DNA from: Kiritimatiellia bacterium
GTDB taxonomy: Bacteria; Verrucomicrobiota; Kiritimatiellia; SLAD01
Reading direction: 5' to 3'
NCBI GenBank assembly: GCA_007126995.1
Contig: SLAD01000088.1
Span: 1-9,173, forward strand
Length of the DNA stretch: 9,173 nucleotides
The notes under the pieces are model-generated. The model saw nothing but the letters and a program-made list of their open reading frames with translations. It was not told the origin of the DNA and did not search any database. Every line of letters begins with the position of its first letter. The stretch's first letter is position 1. Both the position numbers and the translations under genes were made by a program. Below are positions 1 through 6,243 of this stretch, in pieces.

Positions 1-2
1 CG

Positions 3-962
3 CGCATATCGAAGCGCACCCGGCGGCGCGTGCACACGGCGGCGCGCAAAATGGGGTATGTGCCCGACCCGGAAATTGCGCGCCTGATGAGCCACCTGCG
101 AACCAGCCGCACGACCCGGATTGCGTCGACCTTGGCCGTGCTCACCGATGCCGAGGATGCGGCCGACTATTTTGTGAATCCGTTTATCTGCATGCTCCTG
201 CAGGGTATTCGCAAACAGGCCGAGGAGCTCGGGCACGCGCTGGACTTCATCCGTGTCCGCGAGAACCGCATGTCGCCCGCCCGCTTGCAAGCGATTCTTG
301 AAACGCGCGCCATCCGGGGCGCCCTGATGCTTCCCCCGCAGGATATATCGCAGCCGTTTCCGCTGCCGCAGGAAGACATCGTGCTGGTGGCCGCCTCCGC
401 CTGCGTTCCCGAGTTTGAGCAAGTACACCGGGTTATTCCCGACCATTACGCCAACATGATCGCGCTCTATCAGGCGATCATCGCTGCCGGGTATCGGTCC
501 ATCGGTTTGGTCACCTCACCCGAGATGGAGCAACGCGCCCGGAACTGTCCCGTGTGTGTCTATGAATGGATGATGCGCGACCATGCCCGAATGGCCCGGA
601 TTCCTCCTTATGTTCTGAACCGGACAAGCAAGAGTCTGTTTGCCTGGTATGATAAGTATCGGCCCTCGATTCTGGTCGCACCGGAAATGTGGCTGATTGA
701 GGCGCTGCAGGATCACATCAACGTGCCCGACGAAGTGCCGGCGGCCTTGTTTATGGGGTTTGGCACCGGATTTGCCGGGGTGAATCAGCATTCCGAAGTG
801 ATCGGCCGTGAGGCGGTCCAGTTGCTGGCGGCAGAGGTCGTGCGCAATGTCGATGCGCTGCCCGAGCATCCGAAAACCATCCTGATCCGTGGCGAATTTG
901 TGCCGGGCGCTTCCATGCCCGTTCCTGCACCGGCGCCCCCGCGCACGCGCCGCAAAGTCTGA
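3..962 (+). CDS. LacI-family transcriptional regulator, C-terminal part (5' end cut by window edge)
   Basis: This is a sugar-responsive DNA-binding repressor or activator of the LacI/PurR family. The reading frame is open to the left edge. The first visible residues (RISKRTRRRV, then AARKMGYVPDP) match the family's 'T..RV...A..LGY.P' segment that ends the helix-turn-helix and leads into the hinge helix. The DNA-binding head is therefore off-window, and the in-frame GTG at 30 is not the true start. The visible 319 residues cover the hinge and a periplasmic-binding-protein-like effector domain, with alternating strands and helices (IASTLAVL near 45, IRGALMLPP, IGLVTSP). The tail ends in a Pro/Ala/Arg-rich stretch. 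The early 'IARLMSHLR' segment is of a kind common in verrucomicrobial LacI-type regulators. The next gene lies on the same strand. The ligand cannot be told from the sequence; the nearby GH10 and GH3 genes suggest a plant-polysaccharide sugar, which is inference. Confidence 0.88.
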   Translation, partial: RISKRTRRRVHTAARKMGYVPDPEIARLMSHLRTSRTTRIASTLAVLTDAEDAADYFVNPFICMLLQGIRKQAEELGHALDFIRVRENRMSPARLQAILETRAIRGALMLPPQDISQPFPLPQEDIVLVAASACVPEFEQVHRVIPDHYANMIALYQAIIAAGYRSIGLVTSPEMEQRARNCPVCVYEWMMRDHARMARIPPYVLNRTSKSLFAWYDKYRPSILVAPEMWLIEALQDHINVPDEVPAALFMGFGTGFAGVNQHSEVIGREAVQLLAAEVVRNVDALPEHPKTILIRGEFVPGASMPVPAPAPPRTRRKV

Positions 963-984
963 TCGTCACCGGTTATGCGCCGGG

Positions 985-1012
985 TTGTTGAACGGATAAG
1001 CAATGCTACACT
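985..1012 (+). promoter_or_regulatory. possible sigma70-type promoter for the oxidoreductase gene
   Basis: TTGTTG (985-990) and TACACT (1007-1012) are separated by 16 bp in the gap after the LacI gene. They match the -35 and -10 consensus at 3 of 6 and 4 of 6 positions. A transcript from here would begin near 1018, after the ATG at 975 but before the ATG at 1047, which fits the later start. The matches are weak, and read-through from the LacI gene is equally possible. Confidence 0.28.
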
Positions 1013-1046
1013 TTGTGGAATGTGTCATCGGCGTAAAGTGGCGTGC

Positions 1047-2036
1047 ATGAAAACAAAAATTGTACAATTTGGTTTGGGGCCGATTGGTGTGGACTGTGTC
1101 AAGTTGGCGGCGACGAAACCGTGGGCTGAAATCGTTGGTGGCGTGGATATCGACCCGGATAAAGCGGGCAAGTCGTTGACCGAGGTTGCCGGGGTGCCCG
1201 ACCTGGACGCATGCCGTATTTATTCCGATGTGAACGAACTTTTGAGCGAGGTTCGGCCCGACGTGGTACTACATACCGCCGGGTCGCGGGCGGCGGAGTC
1301 CTTCGCGCAATTGACCCCGTTATTGAAGCAGGGCGTGCGCGTGGTGTCTTCCTGTGAGGAGCTATTGTTCCCCGCTTTACGCGCGCCGCAGGAAACCGAG
1401 GCGACCGATGCGCTGTGTCGCGAGGCTGGGGCGGCGGTGCTCGGGACCGGCGTAAATCCCGGATTCGTGCTGGATGTATTACCCATTTGCTTGACGGGCG
1501 TCGCCCGTTCCGTCGCCTCGATTTACGGGGAACGAGTGGTGAATGCTTCCACGCGCCGCATGCCGTTACAACGCAAGGTGGGCAGCGGCATGGAGCCGGA
1601 CCAGTTTCGGGCGCTCTTTCGGGAGGGCAAGGCAGGACATGCGGGATTCCAGGAATCCTTAGCGTTGATCGCCCATGCCCTGGGATGGACGTTAGGGCCG
1701 ATCACCGAGACCTGCGAGCCGGTGATTGCCGATCATGATATTCAAACGGACTATTTTAAGGTGGCCAAGGGGCTGACCTGCGGACTGCATCAAATTGTGG
1801 AGGCAGAAGGGGAGGGGCACGCCATCAAGCTCGACTTGAAGATGTACCTGGATGCGCAAGACCCACACGACGCCGTGCACATCGAGGGGGAACCGTCGAT
1901 CAAGCTGCGCATCGACAAGGGCGTGGCGGGTGACGGCGCCACGGTAGCCGCGGTAATCAATGCCGTGCCACGGATACTGAAGGCCCCTGCCGGGGTTCGC
2001 TTGATGTCGGAACTGGCGCTGCCCTGCTGGGCCTAA
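1047..2036 (+). CDS. NAD(P)-dependent oxidoreductase, DapB-N / 2,4-diaminopentanoate dehydrogenase-like
   Basis: This is a predicted cytoplasmic NAD(P)-dependent dehydrogenase of 329 residues. An N-terminal Rossmann fold begins with KIVQFGLGPIG (residues 4-14), giving the GxGxxG dinucleotide loop, followed by the acidic strand end GGVDIDPDKAG (31-41). The segments VVLHTAGS (73-80), GVRVVSSCEELLFP (96-109) and GTGVNPGF (133-140), and the tail GDGATVAAVINAVPRILKAP (295-314), resemble the dihydrodipicolinate-reductase-like family that includes 2,4-diaminopentanoate dehydrogenase. True DapB is shorter (about 270 residues) and works in lysine synthesis, so this is probably not lysine DapB. I chose ATG 1047 over ATG 975 because the Rossmann strand starts right after it; the 24 extra residues look non-coding and a promoter-like sequence overlaps them. 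The substrate is unknown. It lies 84 bp downstream of the LacI gene on the same strand and converges on the pseudopilin gene. Confidence 0.8.
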   Translation: MKTKIVQFGLGPIGVDCVKLAATKPWAEIVGGVDIDPDKAGKSLTEVAGVPDLDACRIYSDVNELLSEVRPDVVLHTAGSRAAESFAQLTPLLKQGVRVVSSCEELLFPALRAPQETEATDALCREAGAAVLGTGVNPGFVLDVLPICLTGVARSVASIYGERVVNASTRRMPLQRKVGSGMEPDQFRALFREGKAGHAGFQESLALIAHALGWTLGPITETCEPVIADHDIQTDYFKVAKGLTCGLHQIVEAEGEGHAIKLDLKMYLDAQDPHDAVHIEGEPSIKLRIDKGVAGDGATVAAVINAVPRILKAPAGVRLMSELALPCWA

Positions 2037-2046
2037 CCCGCATTTC

Positions 2047-2061
2047 CGCCGATTACCGGCG
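2047..2061. terminator. small GC hairpin between convergent genes, possible weak terminator
   Basis: CGCCG (2047-2051) and CGGCG (2057-2061) form a perfect 5-bp stem with a 5-nt loop (ATTAC). It lies in the 27-bp gap between two convergent stop codons, where a bidirectional terminator would be expected. There is no T-tract on either side and the stem is short, so the call is tentative. Confidence 0.25.
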
Positions 2062-2063
2062 AC

Positions 2064-2798
2064 TCAAGGGGCTCGATCTCGCCAGGGATGGAAATCCAGC
2101 GGGCGCGATTTCAAATCGGCGAAGGTGCGCGCCTCCACGTGGCCATCGAGAAAGAGCACATTGGCCGTGGTGCCGCCACGGTGTCGGAAGGCTATGCCCA
2201 TATCCTCCGTGTGCCAAGGCATATTGGCCAAGTCGGCACCCCATCCATCGGCTGCCAGCATGACGCGACTGGGCTCGGACACCGCGCCGTAGCGCACAAT
2301 TTGCAGACCCGGCGGGGTTGCCCAGTTGCGCCCTTGGCTGGTGTGAAAATTCTTCCCGAAATCCGTTGTAGCTCGTTCCTCGGGCACGGTCTGCGACGGC
2401 CCATGCACCAGATAGTCGGAGGCCGGACAAGCAAAGAAGGATGGGGGCCTCTTCCCGCGTAGCGGGCTGCCATGCATCGAGTAAGGCGCATCGCTGTCAA
2501 TAACCCCGTGAAAAGCCATTAGTTCCCAATCCCAAAACCGTTGCGTGGCGCCTACAATCGGAAGATGGTCGGGCACGATGAGGCTGTTCGGAATGATGAT
2601 GCCTCCCCGCTCACTGGACCACGTCGTAGCGAGCGCTCCCAATTGCCGGAGATGAGTTGAGCAGCCGGCCTGTCGACCGGCGTCCATCGCGTTCTGGACG
2701 CCCGGCACCATGATTGCCATCAGCAACATGATGATGGCAATGACCGCCATTAGTTCTACGAGGGTGAATCCTAAAGCGCAATGGGTGTGTTTGTTCAT
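2064..2798 (-). CDS. prepilin-type N-terminal cleavage/methylation protein (pseudopilin-like, DUF1559-like tail)
   Basis: This is a secreted or inner-membrane-anchored pseudopilin-like protein of 244 residues, processed by prepilin peptidase. The leader MNKHTHCALG is cut before F11 in the class III motif G|FTLVE. E15 is the invariant Glu5 of the mature protein, and a hydrophobic helix (about 13-32) follows. The C-terminal part has FACPAS (122-127), SEPSRVMLAADG (174-185) and HRGG..NVLFLDGHVE (206-222). This pattern belongs to the large prepilin-like family of Planctomycetes, Verrucomicrobia and Lentisphaerae, whose function is mostly unknown. The start at 2798 is set by a GGAG box (2806-2809) 7 nt upstream and by the normal leader length; an in-frame ATG at 2822 would put the start inside the upstream gene. 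The gene begins 4 bp after the stop of the two-TM gene and its ribosome-binding site overlaps that gene's end, so translation is probably coupled. No other pilus or type II secretion genes are seen. Confidence 0.87.
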   Translation of the reverse strand: MNKHTHCALGFTLVELMAVIAIIMLLMAIMVPGVQNAMDAGRQAGCSTHLRQLGALATTWSSERGGIIIPNSLIVPDHLPIVGATQRFWDWELMAFHGVIDSDAPYSMHGSPLRGKRPPSFFACPASDYLVHGPSQTVPEERATTDFGKNFHTSQGRNWATPPGLQIVRYGAVSEPSRVMLAADGWGADLANMPWHTEDMGIAFRHRGGTTANVLFLDGHVEARTFADLKSRPLDFHPWRDRAP

Positions 2799-2802
2799 AG
2801 CT

Positions 2803-3462
2803 TTACTCCGATAGGAAGACAAACGCAGCTTCGCGACCGTTCGTATGATGACGGGACACGCGCGCCAGCACGGTTGCCTGCCCTCCCTCGCTCAGCCATT
2901 GGTCGATCTCGCCTTCGGGAGTGGATATCAGCAGCGAAAAAACAGGAATGCGCGGGCCATGATTGACGGGCGGTAGTCCGATGAACGTTGCGATGGCCTT
3001 TGCGCGCGGATCGTGTGCGAGCACATCTTCCCACATCGGCGGCGGAATGACAGGGCGGTTGCCCCAGACATAGCCTCCGGGCCGACCGTGCACAAGCGGA
3101 TCGAAAATCGATATCTGCACGTCGGGGCCCAGGCCGCGTGTGAAGCCGTCGATGTAATATCGTTCCATTCGTCCGACGATGCCTGAGGATGAACTATTGG
3201 CCACCAGAATGACCGAGCCGTTGGATTGCACCGCTTCCCGCACCCTGCCCCCGATGGTATAGGCGGCCTCCTGCACATCATCGAAGAAGGCTCGGTCTGA
3301 TTCAGCTATCTGTGGCCCCGACGCGCGGAAGAGATTGCTCACGACGAGGAGCACGGCTACCGCTGCGACGACACCTGTCGCCAGTGGCCATGGCCCGCCT
3401 CGTTTGACTTGAGTCAAGAGAGCCACACACACGATCAACAATACCACGGTCAATGCAGTCAT
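2803..3462 (-). CDS. hypothetical protein with two N-terminal membrane helices
   Basis: I do not recognise this family. The 219-residue product begins with two hydrophobic stretches (about 2-17 and 27-43) separated by the short basic loop QVKRGGPWP. A soluble region of about 170 residues follows. By eye this region alternates strands and helices: VQEAAYTIGGRVREAV (63-78), SVILVANSSS (83-92), DVQISIFDP (114-122), AKAIATFIGLPP (154-165), IPVFSLLIS (172-180) and QATVLARVS (195-203). This suggests an alpha/beta domain tethered to the membrane. With two helices and a basic loop between them, the C-terminal domain would face the cytoplasm, but the topology is uncertain. GAAGGTGG (3472-3479) lies 9 nt before the ATG and serves as ribosome-binding site. 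The stop codon is 4 bp from the pseudopilin start, so the two genes are almost certainly co-transcribed and may act together. No catalytic motif is evident. Confidence 0.72.
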   Translation of the reverse strand: MTALTVVLLIVCVALLTQVKRGGPWPLATGVVAAVAVLLVVSNLFRASGPQIAESDRAFFDDVQEAAYTIGGRVREAVQSNGSVILVANSSSSGIVGRMERYYIDGFTRGLGPDVQISIFDPLVHGRPGGYVWGNRPVIPPPMWEDVLAHDPRAKAIATFIGLPPVNHGPRIPVFSLLISTPEGEIDQWLSEGGQATVLARVSRHHTNGREAAFVFLSE

Positions 3463-3509
3463 TTACATCCACCACCTTCGTTCAGGTCACCACATACCCT
3501 AGTCTAATG

Positions 3510-3539
3510 ATGCGCTACTTGCGCATAGGCTGCAAGTAG
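3510..3539. promoter_or_regulatory. two overlapping, mutually exclusive inverted repeats
   Basis: ATGCGC (3510-3515) pairs perfectly with GCGCAT (3521-3526) around a 5-nt loop. CTACTTGC (3515-3522) pairs perfectly with GCAAGTAG (3532-3539) around a 9-nt loop. The two stems share bases 3515 and 3521-3522, so only one can form at a time. They lie 48-77 bp upstream of the two-TM gene start, within its probable leader or promoter. They could be a protein-binding site or alternative RNA hairpins; the sequence alone does not decide. Confidence 0.4.
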
Positions 3540-3552
3540 GGCATCCTGCCAT

Positions 3553-3572
3553 CCTGTTTACTGTTAAACAGG
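3553..3572 (-). terminator. perfect 8-bp hairpin just after the GH10 stop codon
   Basis: CCTGTTTA (3553-3560) and TAAACAGG (3565-3572) are exact inverted repeats with a 4-nt loop. The hairpin begins 7 bp after the GH10 stop codon on the minus strand. Its position suits a transcription terminator or an mRNA 3'-end stabiliser for the xylanase transcript. No U-tract follows, so strong intrinsic termination is not supported, and some transcription may pass into the two-TM/pseudopilin operon. Confidence 0.45.
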
Positions 3573-3579
3573 CTGTTCG

Positions 3580-5430
3580 TTACTCGGCCGATAACGTCGG
3601 CACCACCATCGTCATACTCCGTCCAGCGGCCGGGACATCCACTTCCCGCACGACCGCTTCCCGGCCATCCGGCAACACGACGGAAATCCGGTGCCGCCCC
3701 TGAAACACGCGCTCGCTCATCCGCCCTTCATCATCCGTCGGGCGGGCCGCGCGACTCCACCAGTCGCCATACACGAGATCGCGGTACGCATAGAAGGCGG
3801 GCTTCTTGGTCCAGTCGCGGCGAATCAAGGCCCCTGAATCGCCCATCCAATGCGCGCCACCCCAAAAGCCCCACATGATGAAGGCCTCGGTGGCGGGGTG
3901 CGCAAACCAAGCGGTAAGAAAGTCCCGCGTATAGTCTGCCTGCATTTGTTCATTCGGGATGTTGGTGTCGAATTCCGAAATCATCAGGGGCAGTCCCGTT
4001 GCGTCGTATACTTCGTCGATGATGCGCCACACATCCTCGGGCGCCGTGAATCGTTCCGACCAGAAATGACCTTGCAGTCCCACCACATCCATTTCCGCGC
4101 CAAGTTCTTGAAGGGTCTTGTAGAATTCAATGAATCGCGCGCGTCTGGCCGGGTTCCCGCCGTTGCCCACGATATCAAATTCATTCATCACTAATCGGTT
4201 GCCGGGCGTCGCCTCGCGCGCCACGTTGAACCATTCCGCGACGGCCTCCATACCCAGTACCTGAATCAGGTTGCGATGGCTCATCGGCTCATTCAGTACA
4301 TCCCAATAATGCGTCCGGTCGGCCGTCGCGTTGCCGATATCCCGAATATGCCTCAACACGGCGGCTTGCAATGCTTCCGGATCGTCTTCCTTCTCGCGCA
4401 GCCAGTCCGGTGTGAAGCGCCAACTGCCCCAGACCATACAGTGCCCCTTGATGACGAAATCCCGCTCATGGAGCCAATCGATCGCCTGTAAAGACCATTC
4501 CTGTTGATACAAGTCTGGACGGACACCGGCCCATTGGGGCCATTTCAAATCGTTCTCGAACACCGCCGCGTTGAAGTTCTCTACCAGCCACTGGCGGTAT
4601 TGTTGATTGTCCGCTAGAAATTGGGCGCGTGCGGTGTCTGGATCAGGGAACTGTTCCGGATCGAATCCGCGCGGCGCGTCGGTCAGGCGGGATGCGACCA
4701 CGGCGGTACCAAACGGATACGCATGGCGCTGTTGCTCCACGCGCACCTCCGCGCCGGGCACGGGTTGACCCCAGCGATCCGTGACCTGCACGGTCAGGTC
4801 GGCTTTGCGATATTGCTCGATACGTCGCGTCGCCTCCTCGCGCCAGGCTGCGTCCGGTTCGTGACCTACATAAGCAACGATCGGGGCCGTTAAGGTCGCG
4901 GGATCCGTTTCCGCCGGATGGCGGGTGAAATTCACCTCTGTCAAGTTGACCGCTCGGCCAAACATCGACAAGGTGGGCACCAGTAGTAGATCGCCCGCTT
5001 CATAGGAATCGCGGGTGCGAAAAGCGAACCGAACCGTTTCCGGCTTAGAGCCCACAATCACGATCTGGCGATATTCAGCGCTGGGATTGTAGTTGTCACC
5101 GGATGCGGTCGGCAACAACGTTAAGACCACGCCCGCTTGTCCTTCCGCCCCGGCATCCACTTCACGGCGCACGGCTTGCACATCCAGCGAAACCTCAACG
5201 ACCTCACCCGCGGCAACGGCAAAGGGTAGCCGGAAGACCGGGACACCCTCCGTTTCCGGTGTAACCTGTACGCCTTCGTCCGGTTGCTCCATCTCGGCCC
5301 GTGACTGTTCAGACAAGGTGCCGTCGGGTGCGCGCCACCAAACCGATCCCCACGTAACCGTGACGGTCCCCATCAACATGCTGATCCACAACGCATGCAA
5401 CCAAATATCAACGTCCACAAAATGCTTCAT
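3580..5430 (-). CDS. GH10 endo-1,4-beta-xylanase with N- and C-terminal beta domains
   Basis: This is a secreted or envelope-anchored endo-xylanase that cuts beta-1,4-xylan internally with retention of configuration. Numbers here count from ATG 5430 (616 residues). A hydrophobic segment (about 6-30) acts as signal peptide or anchor. A beta-rich region (about 65-172) may be a carbohydrate-binding jelly roll. A short linker strand domain, DLTVQVTDRWGQPVPGAEVRV (211-231), leads into GH10 (about 235-560). Catalytic-fold motifs are FENDLKW (291-297), KGHCMVW (328-334), the acid/base in WDVLNEP (Glu381), GLQGHFW (451-457) and the nucleophile in LMISEFD (Glu476). The usual VWH is VWG here, as in some related GH10 enzymes. 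A C-terminal beta extension (about 573-610) includes FQGRHRISVVLPDGREA. A GTG at 5439 is possible, but ATG 5430 follows GGTGGATG, the same box as at the next gene, with suitable spacing. The gene stands alone between vapC and the two-TM gene. Confidence 0.93.
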   Translation of the reverse strand: MKHFVDVDIWLHALWISMLMGTVTVTWGSVWWRAPDGTLSEQSRAEMEQPDEGVQVTPETEGVPVFRLPFAVAAGEVVEVSLDVQAVRREVDAGAEGQAGVVLTLLPTASGDNYNPSAEYRQIVIVGSKPETVRFAFRTRDSYEAGDLLLVPTLSMFGRAVNLTEVNFTRHPAETDPATLTAPIVAYVGHEPDAAWREEATRRIEQYRKADLTVQVTDRWGQPVPGAEVRVEQQRHAYPFGTAVVASRLTDAPRGFDPEQFPDPDTARAQFLADNQQYRQWLVENFNAAVFENDLKWPQWAGVRPDLYQQEWSLQAIDWLHERDFVIKGHCMVWGSWRFTPDWLREKEDDPEALQAAVLRHIRDIGNATADRTHYWDVLNEPMSHRNLIQVLGMEAVAEWFNVAREATPGNRLVMNEFDIVGNGGNPARRARFIEFYKTLQELGAEMDVVGLQGHFWSERFTAPEDVWRIIDEVYDATGLPLMISEFDTNIPNEQMQADYTRDFLTAWFAHPATEAFIMWGFWGGAHWMGDSGALIRRDWTKKPAFYAYRDLVYGDWWSRAARPTDDEGRMSERVFQGRHRISVVLPDGREAVVREVDVPAAGRSMTMVVPTLSAE

Positions 5431-5502
5431 TTCATCCACCCGGTAAAATAGTCAGTGCAGACAGCCTATACGTGTCGGTGCATCGATCAAGCAGCCATGC
5501 GC

Positions 5503-5514
5503 GTTAACGTTAAC
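5503..5514. promoter_or_regulatory. LacI-family operator-like palindrome upstream of GH10
   Basis: GTTAACGTTAAC is a perfect 12-bp palindrome centred on CG between 5508 and 5509. LacI/GalR-family operators are typically palindromes centred on CG with a core such as AACGTT, so the form fits. It lies 73 bp upstream of the GH10 start, in the 115-bp gap that must hold the GH10 promoter. A LacI-family gene is encoded at the left end of the window, but that it binds here is inference. Confidence 0.45.
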
Positions 5515-5537
5515 TTCCGATGCGTCGCCCAGTGGGG

Positions 5538-5543
5538 AACGTT
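5538..5543. promoter_or_regulatory. possible second AACGTT half-strength operator site
   Basis: AACGTT recurs at 5538-5543, followed by A as in the main palindrome (shared AACGTTA). The centre-to-centre distance is 32 bp, close to three helical turns, so both sites would face the same side of the DNA. It lies just past the vapC stop codon. A six-base match alone is weak evidence, and the same core also occurs inside coding regions at 5117 and 2984. Confidence 0.2.
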
Positions 5544-5545
5544 AG

Positions 5546-5950
5546 TTATTCTGCGGATCGTCGGTTCAACTCCGCAATGCCGTCAAAATCGCTGTCTTCA
5601 GAGAGAAACGTCGTGGCACCCGCAATCAAGGCACTGGCGGCATGAATACTGTCGCGAGCGCCGATATGGGTGGAGGCACGCAACTGCTGAGCGCGGATCA
5701 GTACATCGTGAGTGCAGGGCAGGAATGAGAGGCGCGGAAAATGGAGAAAGCGCTCTCCCTGTAGTACCGCAGACGGACGATCCAACACTTTCTCAACTAC
5801 ATGAGTAAATTCATCCCACGTCAGCACACTGGTCACAGCCGCCAGCCTGCCGTCTACGATATCAGAGAGAACCTTGCGACAGCGTTGTGCGCGTTCATCA
5901 TCGTAGAGGACCGCATACAGGAAGATGTTCGAATCAATGTAGGTGCGCAT
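5546..5950 (-). CDS. vapC: PIN-domain ribonuclease toxin, VapC-like
   Basis: This is the predicted toxin of a type II toxin-antitoxin pair: a Mg2+-dependent endoribonuclease that blocks translation when free of its antitoxin. The 134-residue length is usual for VapC. The PIN acidic residues are visible: Asp6 in YIDSNIF, Glu47 in LTWDEF, Asp100 in ARDSIHAASAL, and Asp119 (with Asp121 and Asp123) in LSEDSDFD. All four active-site positions are present, so the enzyme looks intact. The start overlaps the end of the antitoxin gene by 17 bp, and GGAAGA (5956-5961) lies 5 nt before the ATG. This arrangement is typical of tightly coupled antitoxin-toxin operons. The RNA target cannot be predicted from the sequence. 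Confidence 0.9.
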   Translation of the reverse strand: MRTYIDSNIFLYAVLYDDERAQRCRKVLSDIVDGRLAAVTSVLTWDEFTHVVEKVLDRPSAVLQGERFLHFPRLSFLPCTHDVLIRAQQLRASTHIGARDSIHAASALIAGATTFLSEDSDFDGIAELNRRSAE

Positions 5951-6182
5951 ACCTGTCTTCCATCAGTTTTTTCAATTCCTTCGGGTCTGGGCTGGAAGGC
6001 TGACGGGGCAGACTGAGAAATTGATGCAGAAAACCGCCAGCGGATGGGCGAATTTCAACACGATCATCATGGACCTCAAAAACCACCTCGTTTTTCAATC
6101 CAAGATGTGTGCGAATGTCCTTGGGCAGCACCACTTGCCCGCGGCGGCTAAGTGGACGTACAAATACTAATGAGTTTTTCAT
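5934..6182 (-). CDS. vapB: AbrB/MazE/SpoVT-fold antitoxin, VapB-like
   Basis: This is the predicted antitoxin and autorepressor that neutralises the PIN toxin encoded next to it. Within 82 residues, the N-terminal half is a swapped-hairpin AbrB domain: FVRPLSRRGQVVLPKDIRTHLGL (7-29), then VVFEVHDDRVEIRP (33-46). The 'S..GQV.LPK.IR..LGL' pattern is the family signature and forms the dimeric DNA-binding part. The C-terminal tail (50-82), Pro- and Lys-rich, would be the flexible segment that wraps the toxin. The start at 6182 is chosen because AGGAT (6191-6195) sits 8 nt upstream and the domain begins right after. A longer in-frame reading from 6233 would add 17 residues with no family match and would run through the promoter. 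Autoregulation from a site in the 61-bp upstream gap is expected for the family. Confidence 0.88.
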   Translation of the reverse strand: MKNSLVFVRPLSRRGQVVLPKDIRTHLGLKNEVVFEVHDDRVEIRPSAGGFLHQFLSLPRQPSSPDPKELKKLMEDRYAHLH

Positions 6183-6205
6183 ACATTGCGATCCTACTTT
6201 TAAGC

Positions 6206-6233
6206 ACAGTACTAGCATATCAAATGGTGTCAA
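6206..6233 (-). promoter_or_regulatory. likely promoter of the vapB-vapC operon
   Basis: On the minus strand, a consensus -35 hexamer TTGACA (complement of 6228-6233) is followed after 16 bp by TACTGT (complement of 6206-6211), which matches the -10 consensus at 3 of 6 positions. A transcript would start about 17 bp before the antitoxin start codon. The region is AT-rich compared with its surroundings (23 G+C among the 60 bases 6181-6240). It lies between the GH3 stop and vapB, so the toxin-antitoxin pair can be expressed independently of GH3. Confidence 0.5.
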
Positions 6234-6243
6234 GAGGAGAAGA

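Noticed and set aside
516..869. Minus-strand open frame opposite the LacI-family gene
   Set aside because: It is an antisense shadow of a gene with clear LacI effector-domain features; no domain is visible in it.
1009..1040. Inverted repeat CACTTT / AAAGTG upstream of the oxidoreductase
   Set aside because: Six-base arms with a 20-nt loop are likely by chance in a region this size, and they do not have the CG-centred form of a LacI operator.
975..1046. Upstream in-frame ATG extending the oxidoreductase by 24 residues
   Set aside because: The extra residues have no match to the family, the Rossmann strand begins right after the ATG at 1047, and a promoter-like sequence overlaps the extension.
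2088..2462. Plus-strand open frame opposite the pseudopilin gene
   Set aside because: It lies wholly within the pseudopilin coding region, has no ribosome-binding site and shows no family motif.
5117..5124. AACGTTAA inside the GH10 coding region as a further operator
   Set aside because: It is not a full palindrome like the site at 5503-5514 and lies in coding sequence about 300 bp from the start. A few such six-base cores are expected by chance in 9 kb.
5465..5490. Possible GH10 promoter: TTGATC and TATAGG on the minus strand
   Set aside because: The spacer is only 14 bp, too short for a normal sigma70 promoter, and the -10 match is poor. A promoter must exist in this gap but I cannot place it.
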